Shown: in pieces, positions 36,501 to 45,541 of the stretch | How positions within the stretch are numbered: position 1 is the first letter of the stretch | Layout: every line of letters starts with the position of its first letter | DNA from: Perspicuibacillus lycopersici | GTDB taxonomy: Bacteria > Bacillota > Bacilli > Bacillales > Caldibacillaceae | Reading direction: 5' to 3' | Length of the DNA stretch: 64,000 nucleotides | NCBI RefSeq assembly: GCF_025660475.1 | Contig: NZ_JAOUSF010000002.1 | Location: 248,001 to 312,000, forward strand | The notes under the pieces: generated by a model | What the model was told of the DNA's origin: nothing | The model's input: only the letters and a program-made list of their open reading frames with translations | The model's database searches: none | Made by a program: the position numbers and the translations under genes

Positions 36501-37536
36501 TTTCAGGATCATCTTCAGATACAAATCCTGCAGGAGATCCTAAACTCATATTTAGTACATCTGCGCCTAATTTAATCGCATCATCAATTGCTTTAATGTA
36601 CACATCACCATAAGTAGATTGGAAATTAGGATCATTACCAAATACTTTTAATGCAAGCAATTGTGCTTCTGGTGCAACACCAGAAATACCGCCGTTTGCA
36701 TCATCGCCATTAGCCGCAACTGTACCAGCTACGTGCATACCATGCATGGTAGCTGCTGACCCTAGATCTTTCACTTCGTCAGTTTGATCCATATAGTTCC
36801 ATCCATAAGGAACTTTTTCTGTATAGAAGTGGCCAGGTAGATTATTTTCAGCAACAATATCATTAACTTCTGCTTCTGTTAATTCCGCAGATTCAGAATC
36901 GGTTAATACCATGTCTTTATGATCGTAATCGATACCAGTATCGATTATACCAACTACCATGCCTTCCCCTTTGAAACCTGTAACTTCCCATGCTTCTTGG
37001 GCCTCTACCAATTCTTTACTATATCTCATATCTGGTTGTTCTTCTGGACGTGCGTATTCATTTGTAACATAAACATTACTTACTTCTGGTAAATTTTTGA
37101 TTTTCTCAATTTCACCATATTTTACTTCCGCACTAAAACCATTAAATACAGTAGTAAAATCATTTATGTATTCAATGTCAACACCTTCAGAGCTAATATT
37201 TGCTTTAACATCTTCTTGTTCCGCTAATAATTGCTCTTCTAGTTGTTTTTTCACTGAATCTTTTAATGCAGCATATTTCACATTTTGCTTTGTTGCCTTT
37301 TCAATAGCTGGTTCGCTTGCTAACTCGACAACAACCCGCACATTTTGATTCGGATCAATTTTCTCTGCTTCTTCAGCAGAAATTTTATTTAAATCTTGTA
37401 CATTAGCTTTTTCTAGCTTTAGCGATTCTGCTAAACTCTCTTTTGAACTAGCAGCTGAAGCAGCTGGTGTTAGTGCAAAAGAAACACTAGAAAAGATTAA
37501 TAGAAATGCTAGAAACAAACCTGTAAATCTCTTCAA
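33541..37536 (-). CDS. Cell-wall-anchored subtilisin-family serine protease (Vpr-like, LPDTA sorting signal)
   Basis: 1331 residues. Signal peptide about 1-29 (cut after AASA). Inhibitor I9 propeptide about 60-160. S8 catalytic domain with D199 (GIIDTGIDYDH), H265 (MHGMHVAGT), N364 (SAGN) and S593 (GVMSGTSMAAPHVS). A PA domain is inserted at about 440-545. Beta-sandwich repeats and Fn3-like domains fill 660-1230. A wall-spanning DPGT repeat (nine to ten copies) plus DQPG repeats, LPDTA at 1296-1300, a membrane helix and RKK end complete a sortase substrate. The first residue of HGTH is followed by M rather than T. It starts with TTG behind GGGGGAG. Extracellular proteolysis is expected, with the wall anchor being unlike secreted Vpr. 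Confidence 0.93.
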   Translation of the reverse strand: MKRFTGLFLAFLLIFSSVSFALTPAASAASSKESLAESLKLEKANVQDLNKISAEEAEKIDPNQNVRVVVELASEPAIEKATKQNVKYAALKDSVKKQLEEQLLAEQEDVKANISSEGVDIEYINDFTTVFNGFSAEVKYGEIEKIKNLPEVSNVYVTNEYARPEEQPDMRYSKELVEAQEAWEVTGFKGEGMVVGIIDTGIDYDHKDMVLTDSESAELTEAEVNDIVAENNLPGHFYTEKVPYGWNYMDQTDEVKDLGSAATMHGMHVAGTVAANGDDANGGISGVAPEAQLLALKVFGNDPNFQSTYGDVYIKAIDDAIKLGADVLNMSLGSPAGFVSEDDPENQAVARAVENGVLMSISAGNSNYFGTGFYGSDLLFAANPDYGVTGSPGVAAESLQVASYENSFMDADALEYSIDGVAGSAMFLSASTVHPNSIEQKTFELVYAGLGGEEDYVGLDLTGKYALVQRGTYDFVAKALNAQNAGAAGVIVYNNTDGTVNMATDPAITIPQLFMMKTDGDALAAALAAGQEVTVSFNGETTTIANPTAGQMSAFSSWGLTPNLDFKPEITAPGGNILSTLNDDQYGVMSGTSMAAPHVSGGAALVLQRVDEEFGLTGADRVHMAKNLLMNTGRVVEDEYGDPVSPRRQGAGLMQLNAAVTTPVVVTESTTHEAKVALKEVLANTVSFELTAENYSDEAVTYDVEASLSTDYPADAGIWAISPNLLGVSDLVASGAATVSVNGEQTASVEVPANSTATISVTIEIDPAANDELNSIFTNGYWLDGFVQLVDPTDAHPTLSVPFSGFKGEWDAAPIFDAPSWDEESYYGYTDVVSSIDGEYYFTGTGEDDIFFSPNGDGIFDDAVPLVSFLRNAKTVTVRVLSEEGNVLRTLRTDSNVTKNWYDSGRYAPYTLDDAWGWDGTVNGEVVPDGNYYLQLEGVIDYEGAESQTLELPVKVDTVGPTVDASYDAATHTVHANVADAGSGVSYWDVLVDGVSVLGDDVLTPDVTEYVLPTNVTEENRISVVAVDNVGTSTIVVVQDGVDEDAPEIFSEYPEFYQVFGESTVDVFGYVTDKSEVTSVTVNGVDAEVYYDAYENAYYYSATLELEDGAHDLKIKAVDDRGNDAQIVRPVFVDTTAAELVVNAPETVPTDSDSVTVSLDVADNFDQVRVYVNDNEIYANSTEYPTFGDFETTVEGVELSLPETENTFEFKVVDFAGNETVQEVTITKSDEDPGTDPGTDPGTDPGTDPGTDPGTDPGTDPGTDPGTDPGDQPGDQPGDQPGDDQPADDEPSDNELPDTATNNGNILMSGFVLMAVALSVFLYTRKKSTMN
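33705..33845. repeat. In-frame DPGT/DQPG codon repeats in the subtilase gene
   Basis: About ten 12-base units coding Asp-Pro-Gly-Thr, then three coding Asp-Gln-Pro-Gly. The alternating GGATCT/GGGTCA synonymous pattern shows recent copying. It makes a flexible wall-spanning linker and is liable to slip in length. Confidence 0.85.
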
Positions 37537-37701
37537 CCTTACTCCCCCTAATAAAAAGAATTATGCAAAGCGAAATAATATTACCAATTAACCCTCCTTT
37601 GAAAATATTAAAAATAGTTACACTACTAAATTAACACGTTTTTTGATTTGCGTAAATAATATATCAATTAATTTTATGATTTTTTTAATAGATTGTTATT
37701 A

Positions 37702-37720
37702 TTTCGACAATTTTCGACGG
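37702..37720 (-). promoter_or_regulatory. Tandem Spo0A-box-like motifs upstream of the subtilase
   Basis: On the minus strand, CCGTCGAAAA and TTGTCGAAAT occur ten bases apart, about 170 bases before the subtilase start. TTGTCGAAA is a good 0A-box match. Weak, consensus-only inference. Confidence 0.3.
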
Positions 37721-37852
37721 AATTTTTAATAGTTTTTTGTAATATTTTCTCGAGTTTGGAAATAGCTTTTGACAGTACAAAAAAGCCTGTTTATGAAAGG
37801 ACAGGGGAAGAAAGTTAGGGAATAATGTTTTAGCGAGATTTAAATAGATATA

Positions 37853-38032
37853 TTATTTACTTGGAGATTGTCTCTTTTGAATTTCATAGATTAGCACGTC
37901 TAGCTCTTGGCTTGTCCGAATGACATTTGCTGATATCATTCCTTCATTTTTTACGTAATTTTCTAGCTCTATTCTTTTTGCTTCAATTTCATTTAAAATA
38001 GTAGAAATATCTTTTGTACGAATATCGAACAT
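37853..38032 (-). CDS. Spo0E-family aspartyl-phosphate phosphatase (small)
   Basis: 59 residues, below usual ORF length limits but convincing. The sequence MFDIRTKDISTILNEIEAKR, then RTSQELDVLIYEIQKRQ, contains the Spo0E signature S-Q-E-L-D-x-L-I at about 41-48, preceded by a first helix. These short helical hairpins dephosphorylate Spo0A-P and delay sporulation. Start ATG 38032 has GGGTGG about 10 bases upstream. It is monocistronic, between the subtilase and the HD-GYP gene. Paralogue specificity cannot be inferred. Confidence 0.85.
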   Translation of the reverse strand: MFDIRTKDISTILNEIEAKRIELENYVKNEGMISANVIRTSQELDVLIYEIQKRQSPSK

Positions 38033-38250
38033 GTAGTTTCATCCACCCTTTTATTTTTTCTCTTAGTTTTTAATAGCAAAAGGAAAGATCTTTTCAAACG
38101 GTAGTTATATATTACTAATTTATAGGAAAAAAGTCTAACAATAATTTTTATAATATAGGCTATTTCGACTATTTTTCTCAATTCAATTATAGACTACTCC
38201 TATGTTCTAGCGTGTTATGTTGAGAACCCTTATATTATTCTTTAAGTTTA

Positions 38251-38280
38251 TTGTTACTTTATTTAGTTCTTTGTTATAAT
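38251..38280 (+). promoter_or_regulatory. SigA-type promoter of the riboswitch/HD-GYP transcript
   Basis: TTGTTA (38251-38256), 18-base spacer, TATAAT (38275-38280). It implies a leader of about 230 bases containing the riboswitch. Confidence 0.5.
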
Positions 38281-38365
38281 AATAAATATTTTGTAATAAC
38301 TATCAATTTTTAGTTATAAATAATTCCATTTGAGAAAATTATCTTGGATAATTGATTTTAGGCTC

Positions 38366-38482
38366 AACTATTACAGTTGTAAACCCTAAAAAGGCAAACC
38401 TATTGAAAAGTAGGGACGCAAAGCTACAGGGACTAACGTGTTAAACACAATGTCAGCCAGCTACTGAAAGGTAACGTAATAA
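38366..38482 (+). ncRNA. Cyclic-di-GMP-I (GEMM) riboswitch
   Basis: Conserved GEMM landmarks occur in order: GGCAAACC (38393-38400); the P2 stem CTATT-GAAA-AGTAG with its tetraloop; GGGACGCAAAGCTAC (38413-38427); the CTAAC receptor region; and the P3 return strand CAGCCAGCTAC (38454-38464). No T-run follows, so control is probably translational. CCTAAAAAGGC in the 5' part can pair with GCCTTTTAAGG (38499-38509), which includes the SD of the downstream gene. That gene is an HD-GYP protein. Confidence 0.88.
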
Positions 38483-38520
38483 TTTCACACAGAAAAATGC
38501 CTTTTAAGGGGTGCGCACAT

Positions 38521-39402
38521 ATGTACAAAAAATCGGTAAAATGGATAGCAGTTGGAGATCAACTTGCGGAAGATATTTACGAAGGCGATACGCTGCTTTT
38601 AAAGAAAGGGACCATTCTTACACTTCATCAAGTCTTTACCTTACAATGTTCCACAATTGAAAAAGTTTGTGTTCATGAATTCCCTTCTACCAATACCCGA
38701 TGGAAAAACGATACTTCTAAATACAAGTATGATTCTTCGTATAACTTTGAAAAAAAATTATACGAATATGTTATGACAAATCTGCGTAACGGTCGTTACC
38801 AGCATTTTTTTCAAGAGGAAGAAAACTACCAATTAATTAAAAATAATTTGTTACATATAATGACAAGCAGCATTATTGATAATGTATTATCTGCTTTAAA
38901 AATTTGGGATAAAAATAGCTTTTATCATTCCATTGATGCCTTTATTATTGGGACATTATGGCTGAACAAGCTAGGATTCGATCACTTGCTTGAAGGTTCC
39001 ACAGGGTTTTTATTACATGATATTGGAAAAATAAAGATTCCACGAGATGTCCTGTTAAAAAAGGAGAAATTAACGGAAAAAGAATATGAAATTGTGAAAA
39101 TGCATGTGAATTTTGGTGAATATTTGCTTAAAAAATTCGGTTTTTCGGGACGAATTTGCGACATGGCAATGTATCACCATCATACATTGGACGGATCTGG
39201 CTATCCGAATACAGTCTGTAATCATCCAGAACCAACATTAGAAATTAAAGCGCTCATGATTGTGGATGTATTCTCTGCTCTAACATTGGACAGGCCATAT
39301 AGAAAAGCCTATTCAAACGAGGAAGCAATTGCCATTTTAAAGCAAGAGAAACATAAATATGATCCACAATTATTGGAAAGTTTTGTTCAATTTATTTCAT
39401 AG
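38521..39402 (+). CDS. HD-GYP domain protein (probable c-di-GMP phosphodiesterase)
   Basis: 293 residues from ATG 38521, which has TTAAGGGG nine bases upstream; the ATG at 38497 would start inside the regulatory leader. The N-terminal part (1-110) is a DUF3391-like or regulatory region (VGDQLAEDIYEGDTLLLKKGTILTLHQVF). The HD domain has HDIGKIKIPRDVL (about 168-180), HVNFGEYLLK (about 201), and YHHHTLDGSGYP (about 219-230), the HD-GYP signature. HD-GYP enzymes hydrolyse c-di-GMP. The c-di-GMP riboswitch immediately upstream implies control by its own substrate. Confidence 0.9.
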   Translation: MYKKSVKWIAVGDQLAEDIYEGDTLLLKKGTILTLHQVFTLQCSTIEKVCVHEFPSTNTRWKNDTSKYKYDSSYNFEKKLYEYVMTNLRNGRYQHFFQEEENYQLIKNNLLHIMTSSIIDNVLSALKIWDKNSFYHSIDAFIIGTLWLNKLGFDHLLEGSTGFLLHDIGKIKIPRDVLLKKEKLTEKEYEIVKMHVNFGEYLLKKFGFSGRICDMAMYHHHTLDGSGYPNTVCNHPEPTLEIKALMIVDVFSALTLDRPYRKAYSNEEAIAILKQEKHKYDPQLLESFVQFIS

Positions 39403-39424
39403 AATAAAGCTGCAATAGTCAAAT

Positions 39425-39470
39425 GATCCAACAACCTTCTGCACTGGCATATTTGTTGGATCTATTTTTT
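39425..39470 (+). terminator. Terminator of the HD-GYP gene
   Basis: GATCCAACAA / TTGTTGGATC, ten paired bases, followed by a T-rich run (TATTTTTTT). Confidence 0.8.
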
Positions 39471-39585
39471 TATTTCAGTGTTCCACTACATGTCTTTGAT
39501 AACAATAGAGAAAATGGAGATACTACAGTTAAAATCTTTCAATCTTTAATGGAACGAAAGCTATTTTTATGGAGGGAACAACATT

Positions 39586-40527
39586 TTGGCTGAAGAACGT
39601 AGTCGTAAAAACAAGAAAAAAATGAAAAAGTGGGTAAAAGTCACTTTAATTATTTTGGCGATACTAGTTGTTGCTTTAGGAGCATATATTTTTTCTGTCT
39701 ATCATTCTTTATCTGACGCTTTACATACGATGCACCAGCCAATTCGAGAAACATCGGATAAACGGACAGAAAAGGTTGCTTTAGAGGAGAAAGATCCATT
39801 TTCCGTATTGTTGCTAGGCGTCGATGAACGAAGTGGTGATCGAGGTCGATCCGATACAATGATCGTCATGGCCGTTAATCCTACAAAGGAATCCATTGAA
39901 ATGATTAGTATCCCTCGGGATACACGGACAGAAATTGTTGGCAAAGGTACAGAGGATAAAATTAATCATGCCTATGCATTTGGTGGTGTGGAAATGTCGA
40001 TTAATACAGTAGAAAATTTTTTCGATATTCCGATTGATTATTTTATCCAAGTAAATATGGAAGGCTTCCAGGAAATTGTCGATGCTGTCGGTGGTGTAAC
40101 GGTTACGAATGACTTAGATTTCACCTATGGTGGTGTACACTTTCCAGAAGGAACGTTAACGTTAAACGGTGATGAAGCTCTCTTGTATTCCCGAATGCGT
40201 AAGGAGGATCCACGTGGTGATTTTGGAAGGCAATTACGGCAACGAAGCATTATTGAGGCAGTTATAAAAGAAGGTGCTAGCTTAAATACATTAACGAACT
40301 ACGGGGACATTTTCACCGCACTTGGAAATAACGTAAAAACGAATTTGACCTTTAGTGAAATGATTGATATTCAAAAAAATTATAAGCAAGCCGCAAAAGA
40401 TATGGAGCAACATCAAATCAATGGTCATGGGTCCACAATTAACGGCATCTATTACTATATTGTTCCAGATGAAGAAAAAGCAAAATTGCAGCAGCTATTA
40501 AAAGAGCAGCTTGAAATTACGGAATAA
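39586..40527 (+). CDS. LytR-CpsA-Psr family enzyme, second copy
   Basis: 313 residues from TTG with GGAGGG nine bases upstream. Basic N-terminus, one membrane helix (about 18-40), then an LCP domain: LLGVDERSGDRGRSDTMIVM, SIPRDTRTEIVGKG, KINHAYAFGG and YSRMRKEDPRGDFGRQLRQRSII, so pyrophosphate-binding Arg/Asp residues are conserved. It probably attaches teichoic acid or another glycopolymer to peptidoglycan outside the membrane, as does the paralogue at 25849. Bacillales usually carry several such partly redundant copies. Confidence 0.92.
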   Translation: MAEERSRKNKKKMKKWVKVTLIILAILVVALGAYIFSVYHSLSDALHTMHQPIRETSDKRTEKVALEEKDPFSVLLLGVDERSGDRGRSDTMIVMAVNPTKESIEMISIPRDTRTEIVGKGTEDKINHAYAFGGVEMSINTVENFFDIPIDYFIQVNMEGFQEIVDAVGGVTVTNDLDFTYGGVHFPEGTLTLNGDEALLYSRMRKEDPRGDFGRQLRQRSIIEAVIKEGASLNTLTNYGDIFTALGNNVKTNLTFSEMIDIQKNYKQAAKDMEQHQINGHGSTINGIYYYIVPDEEKAKLQQLLKEQLEITE

Positions 40528-40659
40528 CTCCGAATCACCTGAGCCAATTCTATTTCGAGTATTTGCTCGTTTAACATGCTACAGATGCTGGCGACCATTA
40601 TGGACACTTTTCAACTTGGTGAAGAATATCAATTTGAAGGATTCCTAAAGTAGCCGAAA

Positions 40660-40711
40660 AAGAATAAGAAAATCCCCCACTCGAGTGAGTAGGGGATTTT
40701 CTTATTCTTAA
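40660..40711. terminator. Bidirectional terminator between the LCP gene and odhB
   Basis: An 18-base perfect stem AAGAATAAGAAAATCCCC with its complement around a short GC-rich loop. The odhB stop codon lies in its outer arm. Confidence 0.9.
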
Positions 40712-41937
40712 GATTCAAGCAATAGTTTTTCCGGGTCCTCTAATAATTGCTTAATTTTCACTAAAAAGCTTACTGCTTCTTTTCCATCTACAATTCGATG
40801 GTCATAGGAAAGTGCTAAATACATCATTGGACGAATTTCAATCGAATCACCAACTGCAACTGGCCGGTTTTGTATGGAATGCATTCCTAAAATACCAACC
40901 TGTGGGGCATTTAAAATTGGCGTAGATAATAGCGAGCCGAAGGTACCCCCGTTCGTAATTGTAAAGGTACCACCTTGAAGCTCTGCTAAGGAAAGCTTCG
41001 CATCACGTGCTTTTGCTGCAAGATTAGCAATTTCTTTTTCTATTTCTGCAAAATTTAATCGATCGGCATCTCTTACAACTGGAACAACTAATCCTGTATC
41101 AGTAGAAACGGCTACCCCGATATCATAATATTTTTTCACAAGTATTTCGTCGCCTTGAATTTCCGCATTTAATAGTGGGTATTGCTTCAATGCACTAACC
41201 ACTGCTTTCGTAAAGAAGGACATAAATCCTAGTTTTACTTCATTTTCTTTCACGAACCCCTCTTGGCGTTTTTTCCGTAATTTCATAATAGCCGTCATAT
41301 CTACCTCATTAAATGTCGTCAAAATTGCAGCAGTATGCTGAACAGCAACTAAGTTTTTCGCAATTGTTTGGCGGCGCCTTGTCATTTTCTCACGGTCGGT
41401 TGGTTTCGCATCCTGAACCACTGCCACAGGTGCTGGAGCTTTCGCAACGGCTGGTGCCACTGGTTTTGGTTGGTTCATATGATTGACAATATCCTGCCTG
41501 CGAACTCTTCCAATAGGATCAAGTGTCGCAACACTATTGAGTTCGATACCATGTTCTCTAGCTAATTTTCTTGCAGCTGGTGAGGCAACAACCGTTACTT
41601 GTTCTTGTTTTACCGGTTCGGTAGAAGGTTGAACGGCTGGTTCGGCATGCTCAGCAACTACTTCTTTTACAACTGGAGCTGGATCTGCAGCTCCACTGCT
41701 TCCACCTTCTCCGACAAAGGCAACTACTTCACCAACACTTACCGTATCTCCTTCTTCTTTTAAAATTTCTTTTAGCACGCCATCATAATCCGAGATAATA
41801 TCGACATTCACTTTATCAGTTTCTAATTCTAAAATACTTTCACCTTTTGCAACTGCATCCCCGGATTCCTTTAACCAACGTGCAATTGTGCCTTCTGTAA
41901 TAGATTCTGCTAATTCTGGTATGATAATTTCTGCCAT
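40708..41937 (-). CDS. odhB: 2-oxoglutarate dehydrogenase E2, dihydrolipoamide succinyltransferase
   Basis: 409 residues from ATG 41937 ([16 protein letters not shown]); AAAGGGGATG precedes it. The longer upstream frame is not needed. The lipoyl domain carries K42 in [10 protein letters not shown]. The E3-binding domain is at about 115-150 ([15 protein letters not shown]...[12 protein letters not shown]), and the catalytic domain ends with [15 protein letters not shown], with the His-Asp active pair. It transfers succinyl from E1 to CoA in the TCA cycle. It is downstream of odhA. Confidence 0.96.
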   Translation of the reverse strand: MAEIIIPELAESITEGTIARWLKESGDAVAKGESILELETDKVNVDIISDYDGVLKEILKEEGDTVSVGEVVAFVGEGGSSGAADPAPVVKEVVAEHAEPAVQPSTEPVKQEQVTVVASPAARKLAREHGIELNSVATLDPIGRVRRQDIVNHMNQPKPVAPAVAKAPAPVAVVQDAKPTDREKMTRRRQTIAKNLVAVQHTAAILTTFNEVDMTAIMKLRKKRQEGFVKENEVKLGFMSFFTKAVVSALKQYPLLNAEIQGDEILVKKYYDIGVAVSTDTGLVVPVVRDADRLNFAEIEKEIANLAAKARDAKLSLAELQGGTFTITNGGTFGSLLSTPILNAPQVGILGMHSIQNRPVAVGDSIEIRPMMYLALSYDHRIVDGKEAVSFLVKIKQLLEDPEKLLLES

Positions 41938-42010
41938 TAGGATACATCCCCTTTTGTTTTGTATTAGGCTATTTTTCAAAGAGATAGGAAAGTTTGTATG
42001 AATTTCTAAA

Positions 42011-42061
42011 GCAGACCAAATACACATAAAACTCCAGGAGAACGGAGCGTATTCAGTCTGC
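42011..42061. repeat. Short inverted repeat of the GCAGACTG family
   Basis: GCAGAC-CAAATACAC at one end and GCGTATTCAGTCTGC at the other, in the odhA-odhB gap, with a GC-richer core. The ends match the element at 57513-57632. Confidence 0.5.
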
Positions 42062-42106
42062 ATGCTATTTACAAATCGGAACAATCTATACGTAAACAAC
42101 TGGAAA

Positions 42107-44953
42107 TTATGACTTTACCGTCTCCTTATCTATCTTTTTTGCTTGTTTCGTTAATGCCTCACTAATGATTCGTTGTTGTTCTTTTTTATGAATACTTGGA
42201 TCCCCTTCGGATGGACTAGACATTTCCGGACGACCAATATAGGAAACCTTCAAGCTATCTGGCACAATTTCTTGTAGACGTGGTGCAATGTAGTTCCATG
42301 CCCCCATATTTTTAGGCTCCTCTTGTACCCAAATTACTTCTTTCAAATTTTTATATTTAGCTAAAACACTCTGGATTTCCTTTTCAGGGAATGGATATAA
42401 TTCTTCCACACGGACAACATCTAACCATGGGTAATCCTTTGGCTCGTCAAAGGCTCCACCTATTTCCACTGCCAATCGTCCAGTACAGAAGACGACGCGT
42501 TCTACTTTACCTGGTTCGGTTCCCAACCCTGGCTGTTCAATGACCGCTTGGAAGCTACCATTTGTAAACTCTTCTATATAAGAACCGGCAGCTTGATTCC
42601 GTAATAAACTTTTTGGTGCCATAATGACTAACGGTCTAATTTCTTTCGTTTTTAACAATGCAGCTTGGCGTCGCAATATATGAAAATATTGGGCAGATGA
42701 GCTTAAGTTGGCAACCGTCCAGTTATTCTCGGCAGCCATTTGTAAAAAGCGCTCGAGTCTTGCACTGGAATGCTCTGGACCTTGGCCTTCATAGCCATGT
42801 GGCAATAGCATGACAAGACCGGATGTTTGCCCCCATTTTGCTTTACCAGCGGCAATGAATTGGTCGATAATGACTTGTGCACCATTGGCAAAATCACCAA
42901 ATTGCGCTTCCCAGAATACTAATGTTTCTGGAGCAAATACATTGTAGCCATATTCAAATCCTAAAATGGCTGCCTCCGAAAGGGTACTATTGTGTACAGC
43001 AAAGGATGCATTGGATGTACTGATTGTGTGTAATGGACTATATTTCTCTCCTGTTTTTTCATCTGATAACACAATATTCCGGTGGGAGAAGGTACCTCTT
43101 TCAGAATCCTCACCAGTAATTCGAATTGGCGTTCCGTCCTTTAAAATCGTGGCAAATGCCAATACTTCACCATGGCCCCAATCGATTTTTCCTTTTTTCT
43201 CAAATACATCGAGTCTGCGACCTAAAATCTTTTTCAGCTTACTAAATACGTGAAAGCCTTCCGGGTATTTTAGTAACTCCCGATTGATTTGTTCCAATGT
43301 TGCTTTATCCACTGATGTATCTACGGTCGGAAATTCATAATGGCCTTGCTTTTGCATTTCGGCAATAGACGGAACCTCTTCCGCAGTTTTATCAATTTTC
43401 CCATATGCTGCTTTAAATGCTTCAGTTGTAGCTTTTTCTAATTGTTGTATTTCTTCTTCTGTGATCGATTTTTCGGCTATTAATTTATTTTTATACACAG
43501 CTGTAATTGTCGGATGTTTATCTACTTTTTGGTAGATTAATGGACTTGTTGCTCTCGGCTCATCCATTTCGTTATGTCCTAATCTACGATAGCCAATTAA
43601 ATCGATTAATACATCTTTATGGAAGGTATTACGATAGTCAAATGCTAATTGCATTGTCGTAATCGCTGCTTCTGGGTCATCGGCATTCACATGAAATACC
43701 GGAATATTGTATCCTTTTGCAGGATCACTGGAATATCTTGTCGAACGGGAATCTTCCATTTCGGTTGTAAACCCAATGCAATTATTTGCTATCAAATGGA
43801 TGGTTCCGCCTGTATAGTATGCTTTTGTTTGCGCATAATTTAATATTTCAAATACGATACCCTGGCCTGCGAAAGCTGCATCCCCGTGAATAAGGACAGG
43901 TAATGCTTTTGTTACATCTTGGGAAGGATAACCTTTTTGCGAACGGTCATCTTGTGCCGCACGGGCATAACCTTCTGCAACTGTACCGGAAAATTCCAAA
44001 TGACTTGGGTTGTTTGCTAACGTTACTGTTACCGTATTGCCATTTATTGTTCTTCTCTTCACGGCGCCAAGATGGTATTTCACGTCTCCTGTGCTGCCAA
44101 CGGTTTCCGAGTAATCAGAATCATCAATTTCCCATTTAGAATGTTGAAATTGGGAAAATAATGCTTCATATGGCTTCTGTAAAACATGTGCTAGAATATT
44201 TAACCGTCCCCGGTGCGCCATTGCAATAACTACATTATCAATTTTTTCTTCTGCAGATAATGCTACCAATTCCTCTACTGCTGGAACCATTGTTTCCAAA
44301 CCTTCAACAGAGAACCGTTTTTGCCCAATATAGGTTTTATGAATAAATTGCTCAAAGCCCTCTGCTTCATATAATTTTTTTAAAAGCTCTGTCTTTCTGT
44401 CTGACGAAAATTTCTGATTATAGTAATCGCTCTCAATCTTGTTACGTAACCATGCTCTTTCCGATAGGTCCACATGCTCGACCTCATATCCAATCGTTCC
44501 CGTATAGACTTGTTTCAAATATTCGATTGCTGCTAGACCATCTGCTAATCGACCAGCTCGATCTGGACAAATCAATTCCACTGGAATTTCACGAACATCT
44601 GCCTCTGTTAATCCATAGTGTGCTAATGTGAGCAAATTCGTTTGTGCTTGTTCTTCTAGTGGAAAAATATTAGCCTCTAAATGCCCAAAGGAGCGAATAT
44701 TTTCTGCAAGCGTTAACACTGATGCTAGCTTTTTCATCTTATTTACTATATAGGATGGAGATAACCCTTGTGGTGACGGAGTTGAAACCCCAGTATTTTC
44801 ATCCGCTTGTGGTGCCCCCCATTTTACAAACAATTCTCGTAAACTTTCGTCCACATCATTCGGATTCATTAAATATAAATCATATTGTTCTAGTAAATAC
44901 CCTAAGTTTGGCCCATGAAATTCATGCCATGGATTACTTGCATTCATCGTCAT
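42107..44953 (-). CDS. odhA: 2-oxoglutarate dehydrogenase E1 component
   Basis: 948 residues, full length. N-terminal tail [21 protein letters not shown] for E2 binding. The thiamine-diphosphate part has [26 protein letters not shown] and [13 protein letters not shown]...VNADDPEA. The C-terminal transketolase-like part has [34 protein letters not shown] and [24 protein letters not shown]. It decarboxylates 2-oxoglutarate and feeds OdhB. GAGGGTGGGAA gives the SD. A 170-base gap with a repeat element separates it from odhB, but they are still likely one operon. Confidence 0.97.
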   Translation of the reverse strand: MTMNASNPWHEFHGPNLGYLLEQYDLYLMNPNDVDESLRELFVKWGAPQADENTGVSTPSPQGLSPSYIVNKMKKLASVLTLAENIRSFGHLEANIFPLEEQAQTNLLTLAHYGLTEADVREIPVELICPDRAGRLADGLAAIEYLKQVYTGTIGYEVEHVDLSERAWLRNKIESDYYNQKFSSDRKTELLKKLYEAEGFEQFIHKTYIGQKRFSVEGLETMVPAVEELVALSAEEKIDNVVIAMAHRGRLNILAHVLQKPYEALFSQFQHSKWEIDDSDYSETVGSTGDVKYHLGAVKRRTINGNTVTVTLANNPSHLEFSGTVAEGYARAAQDDRSQKGYPSQDVTKALPVLIHGDAAFAGQGIVFEILNYAQTKAYYTGGTIHLIANNCIGFTTEMEDSRSTRYSSDPAKGYNIPVFHVNADDPEAAITTMQLAFDYRNTFHKDVLIDLIGYRRLGHNEMDEPRATSPLIYQKVDKHPTITAVYKNKLIAEKSITEEEIQQLEKATTEAFKAAYGKIDKTAEEVPSIAEMQKQGHYEFPTVDTSVDKATLEQINRELLKYPEGFHVFSKLKKILGRRLDVFEKKGKIDWGHGEVLAFATILKDGTPIRITGEDSERGTFSHRNIVLSDEKTGEKYSPLHTISTSNASFAVHNSTLSEAAILGFEYGYNVFAPETLVFWEAQFGDFANGAQVIIDQFIAAGKAKWGQTSGLVMLLPHGYEGQGPEHSSARLERFLQMAAENNWTVANLSSSAQYFHILRRQAALLKTKEIRPLVIMAPKSLLRNQAAGSYIEEFTNGSFQAVIEQPGLGTEPGKVERVVFCTGRLAVEIGGAFDEPKDYPWLDVVRVEELYPFPEKEIQSVLAKYKNLKEVIWVQEEPKNMGAWNYIAPRLQEIVPDSLKVSYIGRPEMSSPSEGDPSIHKKEQQRIISEALTKQAKKIDKETVKS

Positions 44954-45322
44954 TTCCCACCCTCATCATTATGTTTTAAATTTTCTTTATGAAATATTGT
45001 TACTATTTTCATAATAAACGTAATCGATAAATTTATATAGTATTTTATTCAATTTTTTTCCTTCACGTTATGACAATCGCGTCAAACAAATGATTTTTAT
45101 AATATCTTTTTTTGAACAATAAAACAGTTAGTGGTATACTACTATATTTTTTCAAAACATTTCCCTTATCTCCTTACCCAAATTGTGCAGTGGATAACAT
45201 TTTTTTGCTGTTTTCGTAAAGTTTTTTGAATTAATGGGTAATTTTTATGAACTATGGAGAAGCGTGGAAACTTGGGATGGGTTCAGACTCTGTTTTTTTC
45301 AGGGGATTGCTGCTCGATTTTC

Positions 45323-45427
45323 AAGAACTGCCCCTTTTTTCCGGGAATTTCACCACATTGTTCTCGGAACTGCTCCCTTTTTTTCGGGAATTGGTCCCAT
45401 TTTTCTGGAACTCCCCCCTCTATTCTG
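45323..45427. repeat. Degenerate ~21-bp tandem repeats, about five copies
   Basis: Units such as GGAACTGCTCCCTTTTTTTC and GGAATTGGTCCCATTTTTC follow each other with small changes. Each contains an inverted GGAA..TCC motif. They lie in the 590-base gap between odhA and the GntP gene; overlapping frames here show no protein character. The rest of 44954-45322 is AT-rich promoter sequence for odhA. Confidence 0.6.
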
Positions 45428-45479
45428 TAACACCTGCTCATTTAACCTGAATTAAATCTTCCAGAAATCCCACACCAAA

Positions 45480-45521
45480 CAATAAAAAAGCAGGAACCCA
45501 CACCTCAGGTCCCCGCTCCTA
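45480..45521 (-). terminator. Terminator of the first gntP gene
   Basis: Minus-strand AGCGGGGACC / GGGTTCCTGCT imperfect stem followed by six T. Confidence 0.65.
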
Positions 45522-45541
45522 TCAAACTTTCTAACTACCAA

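Noticed and set aside
41938..42099. 54-residue N-terminal extension of OdhB
   Set aside because: The E2 lipoyl domain starts at ATG 41937 with its own SD, and the extension overlaps an intergenic repeat.
45234..45455. Overlapping plus-strand frames of 67-73 codons in the GntP-odhA gap
   Set aside because: They run through the 21-bp repeats in two frames with Phe/Leu-rich nonsense-like composition.
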